From positions 22,249 to 86,248 of IMG/VR virus record IMGVR_UViG_3300031576_000022: a stretch of 64,000 nucleotides of DNA; one strand, given 5' to 3'. This stretch comes from a virus. Positions 18,104-26,107 of the stretch are shown here, in pieces. Positions within the stretch are counted from its first letter, which is position 1; every line of letters starts with the position of its first letter. A model generated the notes under the pieces. It did not search any database, had not been told where the DNA came from, and saw nothing but the letters and a program-made list of their open reading frames with translations. Made by a program: the position numbers and the translations under genes.

Positions 18104-18601
18104 ATGCCAGCTATAGTTGAATTGCGTAAAAATTTATATCGAGTTGTTAGGTCTGAAGATGGTAGATTAATTAGGCATGAAAATGGAAAGCCTATTGATG
18201 GCGGTGGACACAAAACCAAGAAGAAAGCCGTATCTCAGGTTTGTAAAATAAACACATCATTACAATTGCGCGATTCTTTGATCAAAGAAAAAACAGTGGA
18301 ATTAGCGCTAGAGTCTGCGGATCGATCGCGACTACCAGATAGTTCCTTTGCCCTAGTATCACCAGGGGGCGAGATCGACGATTCTGGACGTACCGTGCCC
18401 AGGTCGAATCGGAAGCTGCCCTACCGCAATGTAGATGGGTCGGTGATGATCGAGAACGCCTATGCCGCTATAGCTGCCCTCAATGGAGCGCGGGATGGTG
18501 TAGATGCGACCAAAGAACAAAAGGATCGTGCATGGAATAAAATCATTGCGGCAATTAGAGAAAAATTTCTTGATTACAATCCGCCAAATAAAATGTTTTA
18601 A
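18104..18601 (+). CDS. DUF6582-like protein (165 aa)
   Basis: The start is the ATG at 18104 after GGAG. The C-terminal half has 'RLPDSSFALVSPGG', 'RKLPYRNVDGS', 'ENAYAAIAALNGARDG' and a final helix, a pattern I associate with the small DUF6582 domain often attached to phage structural or protease proteins. The middle is clearly GC-richer than both ends, suggesting domain exchange. Function unknown. Confidence 0.5.
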   Translation: MPAIVELRKNLYRVVRSEDGRLIRHENGKPIDGGGHKTKKKAVSQVCKINTSLQLRDSLIKEKTVELALESADRSRLPDSSFALVSPGGEIDDSGRTVPRSNRKLPYRNVDGSVMIENAYAAIAALNGARDGVDATKEQKDRAWNKIIAAIREKFLDYNPPNKMF

Positions 18602-18616
18602 TTATAATAAAATTAT

Positions 18617-18748
18617 ATGTTATCTTATGTTTATAGTTTTTTTTATCGATATATTGAAATAGTATTTATGGCAATATTTTTTATAGTATTAGGATTTTTG
18701 ATTTTGTTGTTTCAAGTTCTACTTGACAAGAAAAAAAATGAGAAGTAA
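18617..18748 (+). CDS. Small single-span membrane protein (43 aa)
   Basis: ATG 18617 to TAA 18746-18748. A hydrophobic stretch around residues 16-34 is followed by the basic tail 'DKKKNEK', so an N-out/C-in single span is predicted. No clear ribosome site. An internal ATG (18668) gives a 26-aa version. Position at the end of the virion block is where a holin could lie, but nothing proves it. Confidence 0.4.
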   Translation: MLSYVYSFFYRYIEIVFMAIFFIVLGFLILLFQVLLDKKKNEK

Positions 18749-18756
18749 TGTCCAGC

Positions 18757-18773
18757 ACTTTTCCCTACTGAGC
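18757..18773 (+). repeat. Dispersed motif, copy 6
   Basis: ACTTTTCCCTACTGAGC between convergent genes. Confidence 0.7.
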
Positions 18774-18783
18774 TATTTTTTAT

Positions 18784-19233
18784 TTATATAATTCCAAGTT
18801 CAGCACATCTTTTGTGCCATGACCACTCCAACAATCTTAATGTTGTAGTTTTTCCTAGTGTTCTTGATCCTACAAAAAAAATATGAACATTATACCTAAC
18901 ACTAAATGCAAGATACGATTGTACAACAGCTTTTGGATTTGCACGAGATCTTTGGTATGGTTTCAGTAAATCTTCCATAGTAGATTCAATTATAATTGCC
19001 CGATATTTATATGATTGCATTCTCTGCATTTCATCAATAAATCTTTCTCTATGATTTATAATTGTAGTAACAGCATCTTCTGGATTCTTGCGTTCAATTA
19101 CTATGCATGTTGGTGATTCGATTATTGCATAGTCTCCAGTTTCAAGGGTTACTGATGTCGAATTTACAAAAGAATATGGATATTTTTCGCGAGTATCTAT
19201 TGCTATAGTAAATGGTGGAATGTTTTTTTTCAT
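18784..19233 (-). CDS. ERCC4/XPF-type nuclease (149 aa)
   Basis: The ERCC4 active site is intact: 'IAIDTREKYPY', 'ETGDYAI', 'IVIERKNPEDAV' (ERK triad) and 'RERFIDEMQRM'. The family cuts branched or 3'-flap DNA. A lone nuclease domain of this length without a helicase or HhH tail is what is seen in phages, where it can act in recombination or junction cleavage. It is the most downstream gene of a leftward recombination/replication cluster with RecD2- and Sak4-like genes. Confidence 0.85.
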   Translation of the reverse strand: MKKNIPPFTIAIDTREKYPYSFVNSTSVTLETGDYAIIESPTCIVIERKNPEDAVTTIINHRERFIDEMQRMQSYKYRAIIIESTMEDLLKPYQRSRANPKAVVQSYLAFSVRYNVHIFFVGSRTLGKTTTLRLLEWSWHKRCAELGII

Positions 19234-19255
19234 TATATTTTATATGTGTATAATA

Positions 19256-19708
19256 CTATATAAGAGCAAGTGTTCTGTTATTATCACCTATATTTTTTTC
19301 TGCAAAAAATATTTCGAGCCATAAATTATGAATTTCTATTGTTGGTTTTGCGTTAGATGGAAGAAATACGGATTGTTTAAATGTAAGTATAATTACAATT
19401 TTAATTACATAGCATTCATTAATATTTTTAATTGTATGTAGATTTATTTCTTCAAATTTATTATCTGATAAGCAAAAATGAAAACTTTGTGTTATAACAT
19501 TTTCTTTTGTTGGTGTTAAAATAGATATCTGTGCGTCACATGGTAAATCGTGTTTAGAGTTCATCCATGTTTTTAATGAAATATTTTGATCTTTTTCAAT
19601 TATAAATGGAGGGCAGGTTGTAGAGTAAATAATAGATCCTGTTTGTGTAGTCGCAATCATTTGTGTTGAAATTTTTTCGATATGGTTTTTGCTATGAATT
19701 GATTGCAT
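19256..19708 (-). CDS. Hypothetical protein (150 aa)
   Basis: The start is the ATG at 19708 preceded by AAGGAAG. Beta-rich with the alternating hydrophobic 'CYVIKIVIILTFK' strand. No family recognised. Starts 2 nt from the stop of the next upstream gene. Confidence 0.55.
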   Translation of the reverse strand: MQSIHSKNHIEKISTQMIATTQTGSIIYSTTCPPFIIEKDQNISLKTWMNSKHDLPCDAQISILTPTKENVITQSFHFCLSDNKFEEINLHTIKNINECYVIKIVIILTFKQSVFLPSNAKPTIEIHNLWLEIFFAEKNIGDNNRTLALI

Positions 19709-19709
19709 G

Positions 19710-19916
19710 TTAATCTTCCTTGTTACTAAAAAATACTGCATTGTTTTTTATTTGTTGATAGACCATTCGTGAGGCCCTTGTTGCTCCTGGTAGCCTGGAA
19801 TAGCTTTGAGCGCTATCTGCAATGATACGATTATTGCTAGAAATAAGTCGCCATCGCCATTTTTTAGCTGCATCGCGATAATGTTCAAACGTAATACCAA
19901 ATGGTGGATTGCTCAT
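19710..19916 (-). CDS. DUF1508/YegP-like protein (68 aa)
   Basis: 'WRWRLISSNNRIIADSAQSY' followed by a Ser/Ala-rich helix is the DUF1508 (UPF0339) pattern, F-R-W-x-L-x-(A/S)-x-N-x-x-I-(I/L)-A-x-S. The family is small and of unknown function, often tandem; here there is one copy. Confidence 0.7.
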   Translation of the reverse strand: MSNPPFGITFEHYRDAAKKWRWRLISSNNRIIADSAQSYSRLPGATRASRMVYQQIKNNAVFFSNKED

Positions 19917-19958
19917 TTATTATCTCGATTTTTACTGGATGTTTGTTTTTTGGTTAAA

Positions 19959-20231
19959 TTATATATTTGATTCAAGGGTTACCGATATAATTTCTCCTGT
20001 TGTTTCATCAAGTTGAAGCGACATGGTTACCGCAAGTCCAATGCATGGAGATCCGTCATTGCCAGATCCAAGCGCACCAATCGATCCAATTTCTCTTATA
20101 GATCCTGTTATATCTTTGCACAATAACTTTGGGAAGATTTGATCTAGAGCATTTTTATTAAATATGTCTTGCATTGCGTTAAATACATCTTCTGGTATTG
20201 CACCTTTATTGCATATTTGTATTGTTATCAT
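19959..20231 (-). CDS. Hypothetical protein (90 aa)
   Basis: No family recognised. Helical N-terminus, then a Gly-rich loop ('IGALGSGNDGS') and a C-terminal beta hairpin. Overlaps the start of the upstream zinc-ribbon gene's 3' end by 26 nt. Confidence 0.5.
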   Translation of the reverse strand: MITIQICNKGAIPEDVFNAMQDIFNKNALDQIFPKLLCKDITGSIREIGSIGALGSGNDGSPCIGLAVTMSLQLDETTGEIISVTLESNI

Positions 20232-20421
20232 TGTTTGCCTCTATTTTTGTTTGTTGATCTGATTTGTTGTTGTTGAATGGGTCATAATTATAATGGTTAG
20301 AACCTATAATATGCCATCCAGCATTGCATGATTCGCAGAGTCTTCCTTGCTTGCTTCCTGATAATACAAGTATTGCTGGAGAACCGCACCTTGGACATAA
20401 ACCTTCAAGATGTTGATGCAT
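20206..20421 (-). CDS. Small zinc-ribbon protein (71 aa)
   Basis: 'CPRCGS' at residues 9-14 and 'CESCNA' near residue 29 form a Cys4 zinc ribbon. The Asn-rich C-terminus is disordered. It overlaps the RNase H gene by 17 nt. Likely a DNA- or RNA-binding accessory. Confidence 0.6.
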   Translation of the reverse strand: MHQHLEGLCPRCGSPAILVLSGSKQGRLCESCNAGWHIIGSNHYNYDPFNNNKSDQQTKIEANNDNNTNMQ

Positions 20422-20899
20422 GTGTATTCAATTTTTCTAGAAATTGTTTTGATTTTTGTTGGCAAGCCTTATCACACCAAACATTATTAATATTACATTT
20501 ATTACCGCGCTTACCAATTCCAATAGATAATTGAAGTTTTGTTGGATGACCATCTACAATTTCATGCAATAAAAACCCTTTCAATCTGTTGTATTCTGTA
20601 TTCATTTTATTTTTCCATTGTTCGAAAATTCCGTTTGTTTTCCATCCATGAAAAATACGTCCTAATGTTATTTGGCTATCACTAAAAAGTGTGGCTGGTA
20701 TGTTTGATGGTGTTTTTGTCATACCGTATAATGCTGCAAGATATTCTGACATATTGTTTGTACATCCTGGATATAATATAATTTCACATCCTTCTGATAA
20801 TACGTTTCCATCTTCATGTACTAAACGATAAGCATATGTACCACCATATGGTGAAGGATTGCGAGATATTACACCTCCGTCTACATAGATAAATAACAC
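20405..20899 (-). CDS. Ribonuclease H-like protein (164 aa)
   Basis: The four acidic RNase HI positions are visible: 'YVDGG' (D7), 'NNMSEYLAAL' (E52), 'LFSDSQITLG' (D74) and 'NVWCDKAC' (D143). It would degrade the RNA strand of RNA-DNA hybrids, for example primers. It starts at GTG, and its ribosome site AGGGGAAA comes from the inverted reading of a dispersed-motif copy. Confidence 0.85.
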   Translation of the reverse strand: MLFIYVDGGVISRNPSPYGGTYAYRLVHEDGNVLSEGCEIILYPGCTNNMSEYLAALYGMTKTPSNIPATLFSDSQITLGRIFHGWKTNGIFEQWKNKMNTEYNRLKGFLLHEIVDGHPTKLQLSIGIGKRGNKCNINNVWCDKACQQKSKQFLEKLNTHASTS

Positions 20900-20904
20900 G
20901 AGAC

Positions 20905-20921
20905 GTTTCCCCTACTTGGCC
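20905..20921 (+). repeat. Dispersed motif, copy 7
   Basis: GTTTCCCCTACTTGGCC on the + strand; its complement supplies AGGGGAAA before the leftward RNase H start. Confidence 0.85.
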
Positions 20922-20936
20922 TTTAATGCTTTTAAT

Positions 20937-23324
20937 TTAGAACAGAAGTTCTTCTTCTTCAATATCTTTCCATCCAACGTCCTCAATGCTTTTTTTTATT
21001 TCAATTGTTTCACCAATTTTATTTATTTCATTTTTAATAAAGTATGATAGATAGCTATCCCTACTTTTGTCTGGTGTTAGGCAACAATATTCAAATGCAT
21101 TTCTTGGACTAACCACTATTACTAGATTTTTTCCACGCGATAAAGCTGTATATATCCAACTCCTGTTTAATAAATTATTGTTACCTTTTGGTAGTGGAAT
21201 TATTACTACTGGACATTCGCTACCCTGAAATTTGTGTGCAGTGACTGCATAACTTAAATCAATATTGTTCTTTTTTATTGGTACTCCAACTGTAACCTGT
21301 GGGAATTCAATAATCATATGAAGTTCTTTTGGACGAGCATTAAGAACTTCATACCTTGATCCATCATTGAGTTGTTCTAGATCGTATTGTGAGTAAAATG
21401 CGCCGCGCCAAAGTAATCCAATAATAAATCCTATATCACCATTTACTATTGGCACTTCTTTTAAAAGTATATTTTCATTTGGTATATATTCATATGATTC
21501 ACAGTTTTTTGTGTTTATTACCCTATCACCGATTTTAAATGAAATTTTATTATCTTTTGTAATTGTTTTTTCGCTTGCTTCAATAACAAAATTATTATTA
21601 ATAAGTCTTTGAATTTCATTGTTAATTTTATATGTTGATATAGGAAGATCTGGATTTTTATTTGGAGTTACAACTTGAATATCATTGATGGTATATCCAA
21701 ATTTTGATGTTATTTTTTTTGTAAAGAGATCAATGGTTGATGATATAGTATTTTCATCGCATGTAGAAGGCCAGAGATATAAATCGGTGTTTTCTGAGTT
21801 AATAATTTCTGGAACAAGATGATTTTTTATTTCATGACAAGCCTTGATGATTGCGGATCCTTCTCCTTGTCTTTTGATCTTTTTTAATTCGACGTGTGGA
21901 AAACATTGGCTGCGAATAGAGTCTACAAGAAATTTACCAGGACCAACACTCGGTAATTGATTTGGATCTCCAACAATAATCAATCTGGTTCCGTGACGAA
22001 TAGAACTGATTAATGAATATGCAAGTTCTATGTCAAGAAGAGACGATTCATCTACGATGATGATGTCTAGTTCTAGTTTGCAATTTTTTCCATGCATAAA
22101 AGAAAATGATACATCATCATCATCGCCTTTTGTAGCGATTGGAACTAATAGTGAGTGGATTGTTGTAGCTTGGCGGCCGGTAGACTCTGTCATACGCCTG
22201 GCTGCTTTTCCAGTTTGAGCACACAGTGCTGTACTGAAACCAGCGAATGACTCACATATCTTCTTAATTGTAAAGGTCTTTCCGACCCCCGGCGAACCAG
22301 TCATTAATAATACTGAATTTTTACAAGCAAGTGTTACTGCTTCTGCTTGGTCATCTTCAAGCCCTCCAGTACGCGGAGTCACTTCTCCTACTGGGCTCGT
22401 AGATAACAATACCAGCATCTTTGCAATTTCTTTTTCCATATGATACATACTTCTTCTATAAATATAATCGCTTACAGCAATAAATTTTCCAAGTTCAATA
22501 TGTTGATCTAATATTTGAACAATTATGTCTTTATCAAGGTTTGTTTCTGTACAAATATATTGAATTAATAATGTTTTCAGAATACATGTATGCCCGCCTC
22601 CACGTTCCCAGTTCTTGATTACATACTCGCCACAAGCAGATATTCTTTCTGGTGATTGAAGATCAATACCATTCTTTACAGCAATAGAATCTGCAATTTT
22701 GAATCCAATACCAGAAATTTCTGTAAGTGTATATGGTTGATGTAAAACAATATCTGGTCCAGATGATTTATATTTTTTAATTATTGAATTGATATGACCT
22801 TTGTGCGCCAGTGTTCCGCTTAGTAGGGAAGAAAGCTGCAATTTTAAAGACTCATTATCTTCAATGTCTTCGAGGCGCTTTGATGCTTCAATTGCCCTAT
22901 CTACTGATATGCCAATTTTATCTGCGATACGAAGTGGTTCTGATTTAAGTATTTCAATTGATTCAGAACCAAATATGTTATAGATTTTTTTGGCTGTTTG
23001 AACACCAATACCCTTACAATTAAATGCTAGATAATCTGTAATTGCTTTTTCTGAAATTGGACGTTGACGGGAGTATTCCGAAAAATTGAATTGCATTCCA
23101 TATTCTTTTTGTAATTGAAGTTCTCCAGTAAAATTATATTCAATAGCAAGAGCTGGATGCAACATTGTTCCTTTAACACAAATTTCTGTATCGCGATTTG
23201 ATTGTTCCCATAGAAATGTTTCTCCGTCTTGAGATGAAACATTTCCTTTAGCTAGTACACGAAGGATTACAAATCCATTATCTTCATAGATTATTCGACT
23301 AATTTTTCCAGTTATTGTTTGCAT
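20937..23324 (-). CDS. RecD2-like superfamily 1 DNA helicase (795 aa)
   Basis: The RecD2 layout is complete: OB-like N-terminus ('ITGKISRIIYEDNGFVILRV'), HhH segment with 'CKGIGVQTAKKIYNIFG', Walker A 'GSPGVGKT' (343-350), Walker B 'IIIVDESSLLD' (DE 425-426), motif III 'VGDPNQLPSVGPG' and the C-terminal 'AVTAHKFQGSEC'. RecD2 proteins unwind DNA 5'-3'. It sits with ERCC4 nuclease, SSB and Sak4 genes, so recombination-dependent replication is likely. A dispersed-motif copy encodes residues 309-314. Confidence 0.9.
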   Translation of the reverse strand: MQTITGKISRIIYEDNGFVILRVLAKGNVSSQDGETFLWEQSNRDTEICVKGTMLHPALAIEYNFTGELQLQKEYGMQFNFSEYSRQRPISEKAITDYLAFNCKGIGVQTAKKIYNIFGSESIEILKSEPLRIADKIGISVDRAIEASKRLEDIEDNESLKLQLSSLLSGTLAHKGHINSIIKKYKSSGPDIVLHQPYTLTEISGIGFKIADSIAVKNGIDLQSPERISACGEYVIKNWERGGGHTCILKTLLIQYICTETNLDKDIIVQILDQHIELGKFIAVSDYIYRRSMYHMEKEIAKMLVLLSTSPVGEVTPRTGGLEDDQAEAVTLACKNSVLLMTGSPGVGKTFTIKKICESFAGFSTALCAQTGKAARRMTESTGRQATTIHSLLVPIATKGDDDDVSFSFMHGKNCKLELDIIIVDESSLLDIELAYSLISSIRHGTRLIIVGDPNQLPSVGPGKFLVDSIRSQCFPHVELKKIKRQGEGSAIIKACHEIKNHLVPEIINSENTDLYLWPSTCDENTISSTIDLFTKKITSKFGYTINDIQVVTPNKNPDLPISTYKINNEIQRLINNNFVIEASEKTITKDNKISFKIGDRVINTKNCESYEYIPNENILLKEVPIVNGDIGFIIGLLWRGAFYSQYDLEQLNDGSRYEVLNARPKELHMIIEFPQVTVGVPIKKNNIDLSYAVTAHKFQGSECPVVIIPLPKGNNNLLNRSWIYTALSRGKNLVIVVSPRNAFEYCCLTPDKSRDSYLSYFIKNEINKIGETIEIKKSIEDVGWKDIEEEELLF
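22381..22396 (+). repeat. Dispersed motif, copy 8 (inside recD2-like gene)
   Basis: ACTTCTCCTACTGGGC on the + strand of a leftward gene; the coding strand reads S-P-V-G-E-V. Confidence 0.8.
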
Positions 23325-23345
23325 TAGATATTTTAATCGGGGATC

Positions 23346-23360
23346 ATTTCCCCTACCTGG
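23346..23360 (+). repeat. Dispersed motif, copy 9
   Basis: ATTTCCCCTACCTGG, 22 nt upstream of the RecD2-like start. GGGGA upstream can pair with TCCCC. Confidence 0.8.
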
Positions 23361-23417
23361 ATTTTAGTAGATTGAGATTATGTCAAAAAGTGAATTTGAA
23401 ATCAATCAATTTAGACG

Positions 23418-23453
23418 AAACCGGCCGATGGGCTTGTCTTCATCGGCCGGTTT
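23418..23453 (-). terminator. 13-bp hairpin with 10-nt loop
   Basis: AAACCGGCCGATG pairs perfectly with CATCGGCCGGTTT, loop GGCTTGTCTT. It lies in the gap between the SSB-like gene and the RecD2-like gene. No U run follows, so it may act as a processing or stabilising element. Confidence 0.75.
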
Positions 23454-23478
23454 ACATTCAATAGCCTTAGCTTAGATC

Positions 23479-23964
23479 CTAAAAGGGCAATTCTGGATCG
23501 TTGTCTGGTGTTCCTTGTGCCGCTACAGTAGTTTGTGCGGCTGTACCGACCTTCCTGGCGTCTTTGGGCTCCCATGATTCATGGTTTGGACTAATAAAAT
23601 CGTTACGACGATCTAACTCAATCCATGCCATTTTTCCGTTAAAGGATTTTGGTGTAAATGCCATCTTGCCTTTTGTACCTGGAAGGAGGTTTTGAATCAT
23701 ACGTCGCATTGTTCTCATACCACGATCATCTTTAGAAACAACAATATTAAAATTGTACTTAGCCCAATCTTTAAGACCGTTTGCATCCATGACAATACCG
23801 CATTTGAATAATATCATGGGACAACCATCATCCCGTTTACGTGGGGTTTCGTTACCGGATGCATCTTTTTTTGTGTCTTCTCCATCAGTTATTTCGATGA
23901 GATATACACCTTTCGGTGGATGAATCTCGGTACTTCCTTCTGTATCAATATCCCATTCGTTCAT
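23479..23964 (-). CDS. DUF669/SSB-like ssDNA-binding protein (161 aa)
   Basis: The N-terminal 'PPKGVYLIEITDGEDTKK' beta segment and length match DUF669-type phage proteins, which accompany single-strand annealing or RecA-like recombinases. The C-terminal tip 'DNDPELPF' mimics the acidic SSB tail that recruits partner enzymes. It is adjacent to the Sak4-like ATPase, the usual pairing. Confidence 0.75.
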   Translation of the reverse strand: MNEWDIDTEGSTEIHPPKGVYLIEITDGEDTKKDASGNETPRKRDDGCPMILFKCGIVMDANGLKDWAKYNFNIVVSKDDRGMRTMRRMIQNLLPGTKGKMAFTPKSFNGKMAWIELDRRNDFISPNHESWEPKDARKVGTAAQTTVAAQGTPDNDPELPF

Positions 23965-24022
23965 TGTTGTATTCCCCGATACAAGGTTTCGGTTGCTGTA
24001 GTTTTGTCGCAGACAATTGTAG

Positions 24023-24940
24023 TTAGAATGGTGTCACTTTAGCTAGTTTATTTTCAAGCTTTAAGACGATTTCGTTTGCTGAATCTAAAAGCAAATCGTC
24101 TATTTGGCTGACACCCCATTGGTTTAGTGCTGCGTATTTTTTTTCTTCTGTTACTCCAAGTGTGTTAAGTAGAAGTTCTATTTTTTGTTTTATTTCTTGT
24201 GTTATATATTGAATTGGAATAGCTTTTCTAGTTATGGATTCTCCATAATATTTTTTAAAAAAATCCATATTTGCACCAGTCCAATCGATCGATACAGGCA
24301 TTTTATTGTAAAAAGAACGATGCTTATCAGTATAAAGAATATATTGATCTGTCTCTTTAATCCTGGTTGAAGAAAACACTGTATCAAATTCATAATCAGT
24401 AGACTTTTGAGAATCAAAGGTTTTTCCTATTGATTTCATCATCACTTCACTGGATGTATCATATAATGTTTTCGATCTGGCGGTACAGATAACATTAAGA
24501 TCCATATTCCTTAGTCTTAAGAAGATTCTACTCCAGAATCTATTGATGAGTTTATAATCCAATGGCTGTACTTCATAAAAATCTCCATGGTGGCCTTTCT
24601 TTTTTTCTCTTGTTCTTAGAAAAATCTTGTCCCAATATAATAAAGTTAAATCATATACAATAGTTAGTGGGTCAATTACAATAGTAGTAAAATCGTGGTC
24701 TTTTGTTCCGAGGAAGTCAAGGATAGACAGTATTTCTTCGATGCTTGTTGGGATCGGATTCCATCGATAAAATTTGAATTCATTATCATATCGATTGGTT
24801 CCACCCTCAAGATCAATATATGCAAGCTTTCCTCCAAGCTCGCTCCATTTTAAAGGAAATGACGTTTTTCCTGTCCCAGATTCTCCGTAAATAAATATTT
24901 TGGCGCGTGGAATAGATTTTGATGCTAGTTCAAACGGCAT
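24023..24940 (-). CDS. Sak4-like RecA-fold ATPase (305 aa)
   Basis: The start is the ATG at 24940 after AAGGGAAATAA. Walker A 'GESGTGKTSF' (residues 19-28), 'IDLEGGTNRYD', Walker B-like 'TTIVIDPLT'. This is the AAA_24/Sak4 pattern of phage single-strand annealing and strand-exchange recombinases. It pairs with the DUF669/SSB-like gene. Confidence 0.8.
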   Translation of the reverse strand: MPFELASKSIPRAKIFIYGESGTGKTSFPLKWSELGGKLAYIDLEGGTNRYDNEFKFYRWNPIPTSIEEILSILDFLGTKDHDFTTIVIDPLTIVYDLTLLYWDKIFLRTREKKKGHHGDFYEVQPLDYKLINRFWSRIFLRLRNMDLNVICTARSKTLYDTSSEVMMKSIGKTFDSQKSTDYEFDTVFSSTRIKETDQYILYTDKHRSFYNKMPVSIDWTGANMDFFKKYYGESITRKAIPIQYITQEIKQKIELLLNTLGVTEEKKYAALNQWGVSQIDDLLLDSANEIVLKLENKLAKVTPF

Positions 24941-25403
24941 GATTATTATTTCCCTTGTTCTTATATGGCTTACCAGATCCATACTCTTTATTTTCGTATC
25001 TCTTTATATAATTACAATTAGCACAAAGTAATTGGTAGATTCCTTGTGGTCCATTTTTTCTAATATCTCGATATACTGATTTACTGCATCCGTAAATGTT
25101 CCTTCTTCTTTCTGCACCATCTCCATTTATATGATCAACATGAAGTGCAGCGAAATGTTCATTGTATCCACACGTTATGCACCTGCCACCAAGAATCTGT
25201 ATTACTTGTAATTTTAATTGAAATGAACGATTAATATTCTGAGTATTTCTTTGGATTCTATTCCTAACATAGAAATTATTCGCATCGACCCTTCTTCTCG
25301 CCCTTCTTATTTCCTTTTTCATTTTTTCTTCAATATCAATATTATTAATAAGATCAATCAGTATGGAATCATTCTTATTGGTATCAATAAATTTATCAAA
25401 CAT
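24930..25403 (-). CDS. HNH endonuclease (157 aa)
   Basis: 'CITCGY' and 'CANCNY' zinc knuckles flank 'LHVDHINGDGAERR', giving a Cys4-type beta-beta-alpha-Me HNH domain at residues about 75-140. A basic helical N-terminus may bind DNA. Free-standing HNH genes between phage genes usually are homing endonucleases. It overlaps the Sak4-like gene start by 11 nt. Confidence 0.85.
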   Translation of the reverse strand: MFDKFIDTNKNDSILIDLINNIDIEEKMKKEIRRARRRVDANNFYVRNRIQRNTQNINRSFQLKLQVIQILGGRCITCGYNEHFAALHVDHINGDGAERRRNIYGCSKSVYRDIRKNGPQGIYQLLCANCNYIKRYENKEYGSGKPYKNKGNNNHAV

Positions 25404-25408
25404 CAGTA

Positions 25409-25837
25409 TTAACCTTTTCTTTTGTTAGAATCGTTAATTTTACCATGACGAACGATCATCGATCCTTCGGCAATTTTTGTTTTTAAGCTTTGATTTATTC
25501 TCCATTTCTCAAGATTTTTCATGTTGGTAGAATTAATATTTTTTTTCTTTAAGTCTTTTACAACCAATTTTTTACAGCATTTTGCATATTTTCTCAAGCT
25601 TCCGCAGATACAAGGATTATTTTTAGATGGAAATGGATTTGGATCGTTAAGCACTGGAAGGCTTGTATTTTCGTAAACTAATACACGATGACGCGCGCAA
25701 CGTCTTGTGTCCTTTTTTGATTTAGCAAGATTGAAAATAACTTTTTTACTAATAGGTCCAAAACTAACCGGCTTTGAAATATTAGTAATTTTTTCTGTTT
25801 TAATTGTATTATCTTGATCATCTTCTGCTTGATTCAT
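25409..25837 (-). CDS. SEC-C motif protein (142 aa)
   Basis: The start is the ATG at 25837 after AAAGGA. 'NPCICGSLRKYAKCC' is a clear SEC-C zinc-binding motif, the same one that ends SecA. The rest is basic and Lys-rich. In phages the motif appears in small proteins of unknown role; protein or nucleic acid binding is possible. Confidence 0.7.
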   Translation of the reverse strand: MNQAEDDQDNTIKTEKITNISKPVSFGPISKKVIFNLAKSKKDTRRCARHRVLVYENTSLPVLNDPNPFPSKNNPCICGSLRKYAKCCKKLVVKDLKKKNINSTNMKNLEKWRINQSLKTKIAEGSMIVRHGKINDSNKRKG

Positions 25838-26021
25838 CTTGATATTCCTTTGCTGCCTCAATCAGTGATCGAATTAAATATTCGATATTACAAACAGTTG
25901 CTGATTCTCGTTGTCCAGGAGCTTGATGTCTTTTTTTAACTTTGGAAATGATATTAGATAGTGATTCTTCCCATTGAGCTATAATTCCATTGTTAGGTGG
26001 AAGGCATTCGAGCAATGCCAT
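25818..26021 (-). CDS. Hypothetical protein, uncertain 5' end (67 aa or longer)
   Basis: The annotated ATG at 26021 is preceded by AGAGG at only 2-nt spacing. The same frame continues upstream for 33 more codons that look like protein ('PPKWICDLDAASWKKSV') but offers no ATG, GTG or TTG before a stop. An 8-A run lies in that stretch. So the true product may begin by frameshift or the gene may be broken. Confidence 0.5.
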   Translation of the reverse strand: MALLECLPPNNGIIAQWEESLSNIISKVKKRHQAPGQRESATVCNIEYLIRSLIEAAKEYQDESSRR

Positions 26022-26107
26022 AACCTCTTGAATTTGTGCAACAGATTTTTTCCAACTTGCTGCATCAAGATCGCAGATCCATTTTGGTGGTTTTTTTTGT
26101 GAACTAC

